Source: DYGX01 sp035325905
Lineage (GTDB): Bacteria > Chloroflexota > Anaerolineae > Aggregatilineales > Aggregatilineaceae
Reading direction: 5' to 3'
Assembly: GCA_035325905.1 (NCBI GenBank)
Contig: DAOKYY010000019.1
Location: forward strand, 1-54,754
Length of the DNA stretch: 54,754 nt
The translations under genes and the position numbers were made by a program. Positions 1 through 8,994 of this stretch are shown one piece after another (positions within the stretch are counted from its first letter, which is position 1; each line of letters starts with the position of its first letter). Under the pieces are notes generated by a model. It was given only the letters and a program-made list of their open reading frames with translations. It was not told where the DNA came from and did not search any database.

Positions 1-899
1 ATGGCAACTTCACCCCCGGCAACTTCTTCGGCGCCGCCGCCCTCGCCCCCTTCCACGATCACGAGGCGAGCATCCCCGAAGACGTGATCCAGGAGCTGGT
101 CGAGGTGGCGCAGGGGCTGGGTGATGGCACGATCAGCACCGGCTACGGCGCGGGCGCGGCCCCGGAAGAGACCGAGGTCGCGGCTGAGGGCGAGCTGGGC
201 GTGGTGACGGTCGGCATGAACGCCGAGTACCCGCCCTTCGAGTTCGTGGACGAGAACAACGAGATCGCGGGCTTCGACGTGGACCTGATGAACGCCATCG
301 CGGAAGAAGCCGGCTTCGACGTCGAGTTCGTCAACACCCGCTGGGATGGCATCTTCGTCGCGCTCCAGTCGGGTGAGTTCGATGCGGTCGCCAGCGCGGC
401 CACCATCACCGACGAGCGCGAAGAGATCGTGGACTTCTCCGAGCCGTACTTCAACGCCGGGCAGATGATCGCCGTCCTGGAAGACCGCGCCGGCGAAATC
501 AGCACGCCCGACGACCTGGCCGGGCTGCGCGTCGGCGTCCAGTCCGGCACGACCGGCGACATCTGGGCCAGCGAGAACATCCCGGGCGTCGAGATGGTCC
601 GCTACGACGAGATCACGCTCGCCTTCCAGGCGCTGGCGTCCGGTGACGTTGACGCCGTCTTCAACGACGGCCCGGTCAGCGCCGACATCATCACCAAGAA
701 CCCGGAGATGGGCGCGGTGCTGGTCGGCGACCCGGTCACTAACGAGTTCTACGGGATCGCGGTCAACCCGGAGCGGCCGGAGCTGCTCGACGCGATCAAC
801 GAGGCGCTGGCGGCGATCATCGCCAACGGCACCTACCGGGAGATCTACATGGAATGGTTCGGCGTCGAGCCGCCCTCCATGTTCCAGCCCGCCGGCTAA
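1..899 (+). CDS. BMP-family tail fused to amino-acid-binding protein (SBP_bac_3), 5' partial
   Basis: Partial gene open at the left edge; the reading frame is already open at base 3, so the GTG at 84 is not the true start. The first ~47 visible residues match the C-terminus of BMP/PnrA-type nucleoside-binding lipoproteins (TPGNFFG, then APFHDHE and DGTIST). After a ~15-residue acidic/alanine linker comes a complete SBP_bac_3 domain (NAEYPPFEF, GFDVDLMNAIA, RWDGIFVALQSGEFDAV) that would bind a polar amino acid outside the membrane. It is followed by permease and ATPase genes, so it is probably the ligand-binding component of that transporter. The two-family fusion is unusual. The SBP_bac_3 call is solid; the BMP assignment rests on only ~47 residues. 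Confidence 0.85.
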   Translation, partial: GNFTPGNFFGAAALAPFHDHEASIPEDVIQELVEVAQGLGDGTISTGYGAGAAPEETEVAAEGELGVVTVGMNAEYPPFEFVDENNEIAGFDVDLMNAIAEEAGFDVEFVNTRWDGIFVALQSGEFDAVASAATITDEREEIVDFSEPYFNAGQMIAVLEDRAGEISTPDDLAGLRVGVQSGTTGDIWASENIPGVEMVRYDEITLAFQALASGDVDAVFNDGPVSADIITKNPEMGAVLVGDPVTNEFYGIAVNPERPELLDAINEALAAIIANGTYREIYMEWFGVEPPSMFQPAG

Positions 900-916
900 C
901 GTTTGCAGTGGTCTCA

Positions 917-952
917 GCGCCCGGTGCTCGCTAGGGCATCGGGCGCTTTTTC
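917..952 (+). terminator. Intrinsic terminator after the binding-protein gene
   Basis: Arms 917-927 and 936-946 pair over 11 bp with one G-T wobble around an 8-nt loop, followed by TTTTTCCTT. It separates the binding protein from the permease, so it may lower expression of the membrane components relative to the binding protein. Confidence 0.85.
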
Positions 953-1143
953 CTTAACAGGGGCTGAACTGTGGCCTGGGAAGAGCCAGCCGCAAGGCGC
1001 ATCTTCCTCGGCGCCTCGCGCCGCACCTTCCCGGCAGAAGCGCCCGTCTTCTGCGCGACACAGCTTGACCCTCCAGGCGCCGGATCGCTCCGTCGTTTGC
1101 GAGCCAAACTGCCAGCTGACACACACATCGGACAGGAAAGCCC

Positions 1144-3117
1144 ATGTCCCAAGATCGAGAACTCCCTGACGAGATTCAACCCGTCCAACCGATGCCTCCC
1201 CAGCATTCGGGCGAAGTGTACGACGATCTCCAGTTTGAGCAGAAAGGACCAGCGGACCGCCTGATAAACTGGGCCGCCGGGCTGCCCTGGTGGGCGATCA
1301 TCCTGGCCGTAGTCGCCATCGCGGTGATCTATTCGATGTTCACCTCGGCGGCCTACCAGGACGTGCTGCGCGCCCTGACCGATAACCCGCAGGTCTCGAC
1401 CGACGACCTGTTCGACGTGGTCCAGGTCGTCGGCGAGCCGCAGATGGTGGTCGGTCGCTACGTGGGCGAGTCGCAGGATTCGGTCTCAACCGTCCTCACG
1501 GCGCTGCTGGACGACGTGATCGACAGCGAACTGGTCCAGCGTTCTGGCTTCATCGTGCGCGAGGCCCCGGAGTCGATCACGATCCAGACCGACGGCGAGC
1601 GCGTGACTATCCCGCGCCAGCGCATCACCCAGATGGAGCCGCCTGACGCTGGTATGGGCGATAACGTGTCGATCGAGTACATCGAGCGGGTCACGATCGC
1701 GGGCACGCTCACCGCGCGCGACGACGAGACGCTGACGATCCGCACCGTGGACGAAGAGATCGAAACGTTCGACACAGATCGCATCCTCAGCGAAGAAACG
1801 ACGACCACCCCGGACGGCGATACGCTCGTCACGATCGAGCGCGAGGGCCGCCGCTATCGCGGGTTGCTCACCGCGCTCAGCCAGACGGGCGTGAGCTTGC
1901 AGTCCGAGGACGGGATCCCGGCCGAGATCCGGCGCGCCGACATCGACTTTCTATACATCCCCACCCTGACGATCGCGCTCAACGCCGAGGCCGCCGAGCG
2001 CACCGTGGCCGAAGGCGACGAGGTGCGGATCGGCTTTGTCGAGGGGACGGACATCACCGAGGCGCTGGCGCAGCTGGATGCGCTCGAAGACGTGCCGGTC
2101 CCGCTGCGCTATGGCGACGGCGCGGCGCGCGTCGCGCTGATCGGCTACCCGGACGTGGCAGCGGTGATGGAGGCGACCGCGTCCGGCGAGGTGGATGCGA
2201 CGCTGTACCTGTCAAGCGGGGAAGACCGGCTCGCCGTAGCGGAGTGGGTGGACGACAACCCGGAGGCCGGGGTGATCCTGCCGACGCCGCCGCGCGAGTG
2301 CCAGCGGCACTGCACCGTCACCGTCAAGCTGGTGGACGACGTGGTCGAAGGGCGCGTCGTCGAGCGCACGGAGGACAGTATCTCGGTGCAGACGGTCGCG
2401 CCGGAGTACCTGGTGATCGACCGCGATCAGATTGTGGAAAACCGCCGCACCGAGCCGGGCGTCTGCGCGCTGAACAACCTGCGCGGCTGCAACGCGGGCA
2501 TCTTCCTGACGCTGCGCGTGACCTTCCTCGCCTATGCGATGGCGCTGCTGATCGGCCTGATTGTCGGGTTGATGCGCGTGCAAAAGAACCCGGTGCTGTA
2601 CGCCTTCTCGACGCTTTACGTCGAGGTCGTGCGCGGTATCCCGCTGCTGGTGATCCTGCTCTACGCCGGGTTCGTGGTCAGCCCCTGGCTGCGCGATAAT
2701 ACCCCGCTCCAGCTTAGCGACGAGTGGGAGGCGATCCTGGGGCTGTCGTTCGGCTACGGCGCGTTCATCGCGGAGATTTTCCGCGCCGGTATCCAGAGCA
2801 TCAGCCGGGGCCAGATGGAAGCGGCGCGCAGCCTGGGCATGAGCTACCCGCAGGCGATGCGTCACGTCGTGCTGCCGCAGGCGGTGCGCGTCGTGCTGCC
2901 GCCGCTCGGCAACGACTTTATCTCGATGCTGAAGGACTCGGCGCTGATCTCCGTGCTGGCGCTGCCCGACCTGTTGCAACTGGGCCGTCTCTACATCTCG
3001 CGCACCTTCCGCGCGTTCGAGGGGTATAACACCGTCGCGCTGCTCTACCTGCTGATGACGCTGTTTCTCTCGTTGCTCGTTCGCATCATCGAGCGGCGCA
3101 GCCGCCTGCCCGGCTAG
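1144..3117 (+). CDS. Polar amino-acid ABC transporter permease with large extracytoplasmic insert
   Basis: The C-terminal ~205 residues are a HisM/GlnP-type permease. Membrane segments begin near 452, and the ATPase-contact EAA region is near 553-590 (GQMEAARSLGMSYPQAMRHV, then PPLGNDF). The N-terminus is unusual: ~47 cytoplasmic residues, a membrane segment at ~48-66, then ~380 residues outside the membrane before the permease core. Ordinary family members are about 220-280 residues long. The insert has four ~30-residue beta-type repeats (134-164, 185-214, 238-269, 400-430), a stretch at 293-380 resembling SBP_bac_3 lobe II, and four cysteines (386, 390, 441, 449). The ATG has AGGAAAG upstream. 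The permease call is certain; the insert's function is unknown. Confidence 0.93.
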   Translation: MSQDRELPDEIQPVQPMPPQHSGEVYDDLQFEQKGPADRLINWAAGLPWWAIILAVVAIAVIYSMFTSAAYQDVLRALTDNPQVSTDDLFDVVQVVGEPQMVVGRYVGESQDSVSTVLTALLDDVIDSELVQRSGFIVREAPESITIQTDGERVTIPRQRITQMEPPDAGMGDNVSIEYIERVTIAGTLTARDDETLTIRTVDEEIETFDTDRILSEETTTTPDGDTLVTIEREGRRYRGLLTALSQTGVSLQSEDGIPAEIRRADIDFLYIPTLTIALNAEAAERTVAEGDEVRIGFVEGTDITEALAQLDALEDVPVPLRYGDGAARVALIGYPDVAAVMEATASGEVDATLYLSSGEDRLAVAEWVDDNPEAGVILPTPPRECQRHCTVTVKLVDDVVEGRVVERTEDSISVQTVAPEYLVIDRDQIVENRRTEPGVCALNNLRGCNAGIFLTLRVTFLAYAMALLIGLIVGLMRVQKNPVLYAFSTLYVEVVRGIPLLVILLYAGFVVSPWLRDNTPLQLSDEWEAILGLSFGYGAFIAEIFRAGIQSISRGQMEAARSLGMSYPQAMRHVVLPQAVRVVLPPLGNDFISMLKDSALISVLALPDLLQLGRLYISRTFRAFEGYNTVALLYLLMTLFLSLLVRIIERRSRLPG

Positions 3118-3133
3118 ATCAGGATAGACGCAC

Positions 3134-3898
<765 letters not shown>

Positions 3899-3917
3899 CG
3901 AAAGTTTTGGGAGACTG

Positions 3918-5690
3918 GTGGACTCAGCAGAGCCATCATCGCAGGGCGCTTCGAATCCACAAACGGACTGGCGTCACCCGAAAACGGCACACAGCGCGGG
4001 GCAGCGGACGGCGTGGGTCGCCGCTGCCTACGCGGCGCTGGCCGTCGCCTTCACCTGGCCGCTGGGCCTGCGCCTGACGACGCATGTGATCGGCCCCTGG
4101 CGCGGCGACAACTTCGAGTATGTCTGGAAGATGTGGTGGGTGGCGGAGGCGCTGTTCAACCGCCGCGTCTCCCCCTTCTTCCACCCAGAAATCTACTACC
4201 CGACGGGCTACAACCTGGCGTATGGCGAGATCACTCCGGCGCACACCTTTCTGCTCGCGCCACTGACGCGCTGGCTGGGCGAGGTGACTGCCTACAACCT
4301 GGCTGTGCTGCTGTCGGTCTGGCTCAGCGGGCTGGCGGGCTTCTGGCTGGCGCGGCGCTGGCTACGCGATCTGGCGGGGGATCGCGGCGGGCTGCTGACC
4401 GGCGCGGCGTTTTTCGCGGGCGCGGTCTTCGCGGTGTGTGGCTACCGGATGGTGCGGATCGCCGGGCATCTGCCGCTGATCGATACCCATTGGCTGGCGC
4501 TGGCGCTGCTCGGCCTGGACCGCTGGCTCGACACGCGCCGCCTGCGCGAGGCGGCGCTTACCGGCCTGATGATCGCGCTGGCGGCGCTTTCGTCCTGGTA
4601 CTATGGCCTGATGCTGGCAATGCTCCTACCCGTATACGTCCTGGCGCGGGGGCGCGAGGTCTGGGCGTGGCGGGCGGACCGCCGCACGTGGGGGGGTGCG
4701 GCGCTGGCGGCAGGGCTGGCGCTCGCGCTGTGCGCGCCATTCCTGCGGCCCTACCTGGAGCTGGCGCGCGATGGAGAAGCAGCCGTCCCGCTGCGCGAAG
4801 CCTCGTTCTGGGCGGCCAGCCCGCTCGACTACTTGATGCCTAACCCGCGCCATCCGCTGTGGGGCGAGGCCGTTCAGGCCATCATGTGGCCCGTGCCCGG
4901 TCACGAGATGCCCGCCGAGTTCGTCAACTCGCTCGGCTGGATCACGCTGGTCTTCGGGCTGTGGAGCTGGCGACAGGTCCATGGGCCGCGCTGGCGCGGG
5001 CTGAAATGGATCGTGATCGCGGCGTTCATCCTCAGCTTGGGGCCGCATCTTCACCTGGGGCGGGTGTCGCTGGGTATCCCGCTCCCGGCGCTGGCGCTGC
5101 GCGATCTGCTGCCCGCCGCCGACGGCGTGCGAAGCTGGGGCCGCTTCGCCGTGTTCGTCATGCTCGGCTTCTCGGTGCTAGCCGGGGCGGGTCTACTGCT
5201 CTGGCTGCGCGATAAGCCATCCCGCGACCGGCGCGTATGGGGCGCCGCCGCGCTGATCGCCGCGCTGGCCGCCGCGTGGATCGGCCCGGCGCGGCTGGTT
5301 CGCGTCGAGCCGCGTCCAGTAGATCGGTGGCTCGCTGCCCAGCCGGACGGCGCCGCGATCATGCAGTATCCGCTGGACGAGGCGCTGAGTGGCCCGGCCA
5401 TGCTCTACACCCGCTATCACGGAAAACCGGTCGTCTTCGGCTATGGCACCTATCTGCCGCTGCTGTTCCGCGAGCGGCACCCCGAGCTGGCTGAATTTCC
5501 CATGAATACGGCGCTAGATCGGCTCGCGGAATGGGGGGTCCGGTATATACTGATCACTGTGCCGGCTTTGGAGCGCGCGCCGGACGGCGAGCGTTTCACC
5601 CTCGCCGACGTTGAAGCCCAGCCGCGCCTGCGATATATCACCACGCTCGGAAACGAGGCGGTGTACGAACTGGCGGATTCCTCATCGTGA
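3918..5690 (+). CDS. Multi-pass membrane protein, GT-C glycosyltransferase-like
   Basis: Predicted integral membrane protein of 590 residues with roughly a dozen hydrophobic segments. An acidic motif (GDNFEY, D64) lies in the first extracytoplasmic loop, where GT-C fold glycosyltransferases carry catalytic or metal-binding acids, and the C-terminal ~100 residues form a soluble tail. The GTG start is preceded by GGGAG and lies 19 bp after the ATPase stop, so it may be cotranscribed with the transporter. GT-C enzymes transfer sugars from polyprenyl-phosphate donors outside the membrane; donor and acceptor here are unknown. A membrane protein without transferase activity is also possible. Confidence 0.7.
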   Translation: MDSAEPSSQGASNPQTDWRHPKTAHSAGQRTAWVAAAYAALAVAFTWPLGLRLTTHVIGPWRGDNFEYVWKMWWVAEALFNRRVSPFFHPEIYYPTGYNLAYGEITPAHTFLLAPLTRWLGEVTAYNLAVLLSVWLSGLAGFWLARRWLRDLAGDRGGLLTGAAFFAGAVFAVCGYRMVRIAGHLPLIDTHWLALALLGLDRWLDTRRLREAALTGLMIALAALSSWYYGLMLAMLLPVYVLARGREVWAWRADRRTWGGAALAAGLALALCAPFLRPYLELARDGEAAVPLREASFWAASPLDYLMPNPRHPLWGEAVQAIMWPVPGHEMPAEFVNSLGWITLVFGLWSWRQVHGPRWRGLKWIVIAAFILSLGPHLHLGRVSLGIPLPALALRDLLPAADGVRSWGRFAVFVMLGFSVLAGAGLLLWLRDKPSRDRRVWGAAALIAALAAAWIGPARLVRVEPRPVDRWLAAQPDGAAIMQYPLDEALSGPAMLYTRYHGKPVVFGYGTYLPLLFRERHPELAEFPMNTALDRLAEWGVRYILITVPALERAPDGERFTLADVEAQPRLRYITTLGNEAVYELADSSS

Positions 5691-6020
5691 CGACTCTCCC
5701 CGCTAAAGCAGGGAGCTTCTCAGAGCACGCTCGCCCCCACGGGCCACGTTGCGCGTCTAGCGGCCCCGTCCGGGCCAGAAAGAGGTGTTTCTCTCTTGGG
5801 TGCGTTGGGAATTGTACAGGGCGGACTCCCCGCCCCAACCGCCTACTCTCAGTTGTTAAAGAGCCGCACCGGCGGGCTGAGGCTGTGTTCCTGCTGTCCC
5901 TGGAAGACCGGTCGTATTCGTTCAAAGCCTATCGCGCCGTCGTTCGAGGTGCAATCCACGAGAGGGGGCAAGCGCCATTCCCCACCGGGCTAGAGCTTGG
6001 TGTCCTCTGGCGCAATTTCT
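5691..6020 (-). mobile_element. Probable relic of an IS200/IS605-type element right end (tnpB 3' remnant)
   Basis: No intact gene. Directly after the upstream stop is a palindrome (5696-5700 with 5711-5715, and inner 5702-5704 with 5707-5709) of the CTCCC-x-GCT-AA-AGC-x-GGGAG type, typical of the subterminal hairpin of IS200/IS605 elements. Read on the minus strand, an open frame about 95 codons long ends with an SEKLPALAG-like peptide right over this palindrome, as tnpB 3' ends often do. A second GC-rich hairpin lies at ~5819-5836. No transposase motifs remain. The assignment rests on general resemblance, so confidence is low. Confidence 0.35.
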
Positions 6021-7130
6021 ATGGCGGAACAACCTCAAGACAAGCGCCCGGCGCGCTGGCGCGGGCGGCTGCTGCGCGTTGCCATAAGTCTCTTTGTCAC
6101 GGTGATCGCCCTCGAAATCGGCTTGCGGCTGGGCGTTGGCAAGGTCTTCCCACCGCGTTTCTTCGAGCCGCATACGCAGTTCGGGCATTTTCATGTGCCG
6201 GGGCGCAGCGGCTGGCAGCGCAGCGACGAATATGACTCCTTCATCGCGATCAACTCGAAGGGGCTGCGTGACCCGGAGCGGCCCTACGCCAAGCCGGACG
6301 GCGTCTTTCGTATCCTGATGCTAGGGGACTCGTTCGTCGAAGGGCTGCAAGTCGGCCAGGAGCAGACGCTCCCCGCGCAGCTTGAGGCGCTGCTGGCCCA
6401 ACAGCTTGGCGGCGCGGTCGAAGTGATTAACGCCGGTGTCTCGCGCTACGGGACGGGCAACGCGCTGGCGTTCCTCGAAGCCGAGGGGCTGCGCTACCAG
6501 CCGGACCTCGTCATCTACGCGTTTTATCCCAACGACGTGACCGACGACATCGACAACGACCTGTTCCGCCTGGTAGACGGCAAACTGACCCGCCAGCCCG
6601 CGAGCACTGCGCTTAGCGAGCGCGTGCGCCTGGTGCTGTACGACTATTCGTACATCTACCGCTTCGCGCTAGGGCTGAGCATCCAGTGGAGCTATACCAA
6701 CGACGACACTCTGATCGACACCGAGTGGGGAAAAGTCCTGCCGATCTATCGCGCCGCGCTGCACCCCCGCGAGGAGCGCGCCTGGGAGCTGACCGCTCAC
6801 CTGCTGGCGCGCATGGCCGCCGCCGTTAGCGAGCAAGGCGCGCGCTTCGCCATCGTCTGCCTGCCGGAAGATTTCCAGAGCCAGGACCGGCTGTGGCAGC
6901 AGGTCGAGCAATCCGCCGAGCACTTGCTCCGCGACGCGCCAAACCGGATGCTGGCGGCGGCGCTGCCCGACGGCGTGCCCTATCTGGACCTGCTCCCCGC
7001 CTTTCTCGCGGCGCAGGACGAGGTGCTTTACTACGAGAAAGATCATCACTTCAACCCGGCCGGGCAGACGTTCGCCGCCGGGCAGATCGCGGCGTTTCTG
7101 ACTGCCGAAGGGCTAATCCCGGCGCCGTAG
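6021..7130 (+). CDS. Membrane-anchored SGNH/GDSL-family hydrolase
   Basis: 369 residues from the ATG at 6021; an upstream TTG at 5997 in the same frame is less likely. An N-terminal membrane segment (~16-38) anchors a catalytic domain outside the cell. Block I GDSFVEG (~102-108) supplies the serine, a later YPNDVTDD supplies the oxyanion-type asparagine, and KDHHFNPAG near the C-terminus supplies the catalytic Asp/His pair. Such proteins often act as O-acyl esterases or transferases on polysaccharides, which would fit the neighbouring GT-C proteins. The substrate is unknown. It converges on the next gene with only 6 bp between the stops. Confidence 0.8.
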   Translation: MAEQPQDKRPARWRGRLLRVAISLFVTVIALEIGLRLGVGKVFPPRFFEPHTQFGHFHVPGRSGWQRSDEYDSFIAINSKGLRDPERPYAKPDGVFRILMLGDSFVEGLQVGQEQTLPAQLEALLAQQLGGAVEVINAGVSRYGTGNALAFLEAEGLRYQPDLVIYAFYPNDVTDDIDNDLFRLVDGKLTRQPASTALSERVRLVLYDYSYIYRFALGLSIQWSYTNDDTLIDTEWGKVLPIYRAALHPREERAWELTAHLLARMAAAVSEQGARFAIVCLPEDFQSQDRLWQQVEQSAEHLLRDAPNRMLAAALPDGVPYLDLLPAFLAAQDEVLYYEKDHHFNPAGQTFAAGQIAAFLTAEGLIPAP

Positions 7131-7136
7131 GCGCGG

Positions 7137-8726
7137 CTATCCGTCCGGCAGCGCCAGCGCCAGATCGCGCGGGGAGACGCGCCGCGAAAAGTCATAGTAC
7201 ACTCGGTACGGGCCGAACTCACGCACCTGAGCGCGCACGCCCGCCTCGGCCAGCGCCGCCTCAATCGCCCGGTCCAGCGCGGGGAAGTTCTGCGTAATCC
7301 AGACCACCCGCTCCGCCCCGCCCACCGCCTCGACATAAGGCGGGTAGCGGTTGGCGTCTGCCCCGGCCTGCTGCTCCATATAGGGCAGGATGCTGTCGAA
7401 GATCGCGCGCTCGTGCGAGCGGAACGCGATCCGGTACGCCGTCCAGAAGCTCGCGTAACCATGCGTATAGCCTTCGTCCGCCAGGAACGCGATCAGCGGC
7501 GCGTCGTAGCGGGCCGGGATGCGCAACTGCTCGGCCAGCTGGAACTGCAAGCCGTCTCCGCTCTGTGTCAGGCGGACCAGCGTCCCACCCTGGAACGCCA
7601 GCAGCAGGCCGAGCGCGATCGCGCTCAGCGCCGGGCCGGAGCGCCGCAGGCGGTCGATGCCCAGCGCCAGCCCGATCGACGCCGGGGTCCAGAGCGGCAT
7701 CTGGTAGCGGCCGGTCGTGTCGAAGAAACTGGAGGCCAGGAAGATCAGCGCGAAGACGCCGAACACCAGCCAGACCCACCCCTCGGCGCGCAGGCGGGCG
7801 GTCGGCTCCTGCCGCACGCGGCGCGGCAGCGTGATCAGGAAGTCGATCAGCAGGATCAGCAGCAGCGGCAGGATCAGCAATGATTCGAACGACAGCGGAA
7901 AACCGGCGGCGGCCGGCTCGCGCAGGCCGTAGAGCGCCGGCAGACCCAGCCCGACCAGCCCCAGCGCGCGCTCGGCGGCGGTGAACGACGCGCCGCCCGG
8001 CGTGCCGTAGCCATCAAAGAGATAGGCCAGCGCCTCCCAGTCGTGGCGCAGATTGTACAGCCACCAGGGCAGGCTGCCGAGCACGAACGCGACCGCCGCC
8101 AGGCCGTAACTACGCCAGAGTCGCGCCGAGAAGTGGCGCAGCCCCAGCAGCCCAGCGACCGCCAGCGCGATGATGATCGACGGATTGGTCCACCAGCCAA
8201 CTCCGGCGGCCAATCCGAGCGCGCCCCAGCGCCACCCCTCGCGTTTTCGCCCGACGGTGAGCTGCCACGCCAGCAGCAGCGTCAGGTTGGCGTAGAGCAC
8301 GCTATCCGGCCAGCCGCCGAGCGGGATCAGGGTGTACAGCAGGGCGCTGGCGGTCGGGATCGCCATAATTAGCAGCGCCATCGCCGCCACGCGCGCGCTG
8401 CCCGTGACCGCGCGCGCCAGCCCGTAGCCGCTCAGCAGCGTCAGCAGCGAGATCGCGGCGTGGACGATGCGCCCGGTCTCGACCGACTCGCCCAGCAGGC
8501 GGAACCCGCCCGCGACGAGCACCGCGTTGAGGCTGCCCATGTAGGGCTGCCCGTAAAAGAATGTCGGGATCGGCTGGCCGAGCGTGATGTGGCGCGCCAT
8601 CAGATCGACGATCGCTTCATCGGACTCGAACGCGATCCCGTCGCTGGCGATGATCCACCCGCGCAGGATCATCGCCAGCGCCAGAATCAGCAGCACCACG
8701 ATCCAATTGCGGCGATTATGTGACAT
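7137..8726 (-). CDS. GT-C membrane glycosyltransferase (GT39/PMT-like)
   Basis: 529 residues starting at MSHNRRNW. The open frame continues ~124 codons further upstream, but that part is low-complexity and lies in the divergent promoter region, so I chose the ATG at 8726. The first membrane helix is followed by FESDEAIVDLMARHI, the acidic DE pair (36-37) expected in GT39/ArnT-like enzymes, then YGQPYMGSLNA and about ten further helices, with a soluble C-terminal tail. It probably transfers a lipid-linked sugar onto an envelope acceptor. It is divergent from trxB. Confidence 0.75.
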   Translation of the reverse strand: MSHNRRNWIVVLLILALAMILRGWIIASDGIAFESDEAIVDLMARHITLGQPIPTFFYGQPYMGSLNAVLVAGGFRLLGESVETGRIVHAAISLLTLLSGYGLARAVTGSARVAAMALLIMAIPTASALLYTLIPLGGWPDSVLYANLTLLLAWQLTVGRKREGWRWGALGLAAGVGWWTNPSIIIALAVAGLLGLRHFSARLWRSYGLAAVAFVLGSLPWWLYNLRHDWEALAYLFDGYGTPGGASFTAAERALGLVGLGLPALYGLREPAAAGFPLSFESLLILPLLLILLIDFLITLPRRVRQEPTARLRAEGWVWLVFGVFALIFLASSFFDTTGRYQMPLWTPASIGLALGIDRLRRSGPALSAIALGLLLAFQGGTLVRLTQSGDGLQFQLAEQLRIPARYDAPLIAFLADEGYTHGYASFWTAYRIAFRSHERAIFDSILPYMEQQAGADANRYPPYVEAVGGAERVVWITQNFPALDRAIEAALAEAGVRAQVREFGPYRVYYDFSRRVSPRDLALALPDG

Positions 8727-8994
8727 ACGTTTTTCGAAGCGATGGACAGGATGCACGCCTGCCAGTGTACTCGCGCCCAGCCCCGCGCGCGAGCCAGCAG
8801 GCCGCTTTTGGGTTAGAATCGCATATAAAGCGCGGAACAGGCGCGACCGCTGCCGCGCCCGGCGCATCCAATAGGATATGAACAGCGTGTGCAATTTGGC
8901 GCGCCCGGCCGGCTCCTTACGACCCGCAGCGGGCGCTTGTTTTGAGAGATCGCAAGCAATCGCACAAGAACGCAGGACGCAGTAGAGAGGCATC

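Noticed and set aside
5687..6235. 182-residue plus-strand frame across the GT-C/SGNH spacer
   Set aside because: It runs through the palindrome and into the SGNH gene in another frame, with no motif; the spacer is better explained as a mobile-element relic.
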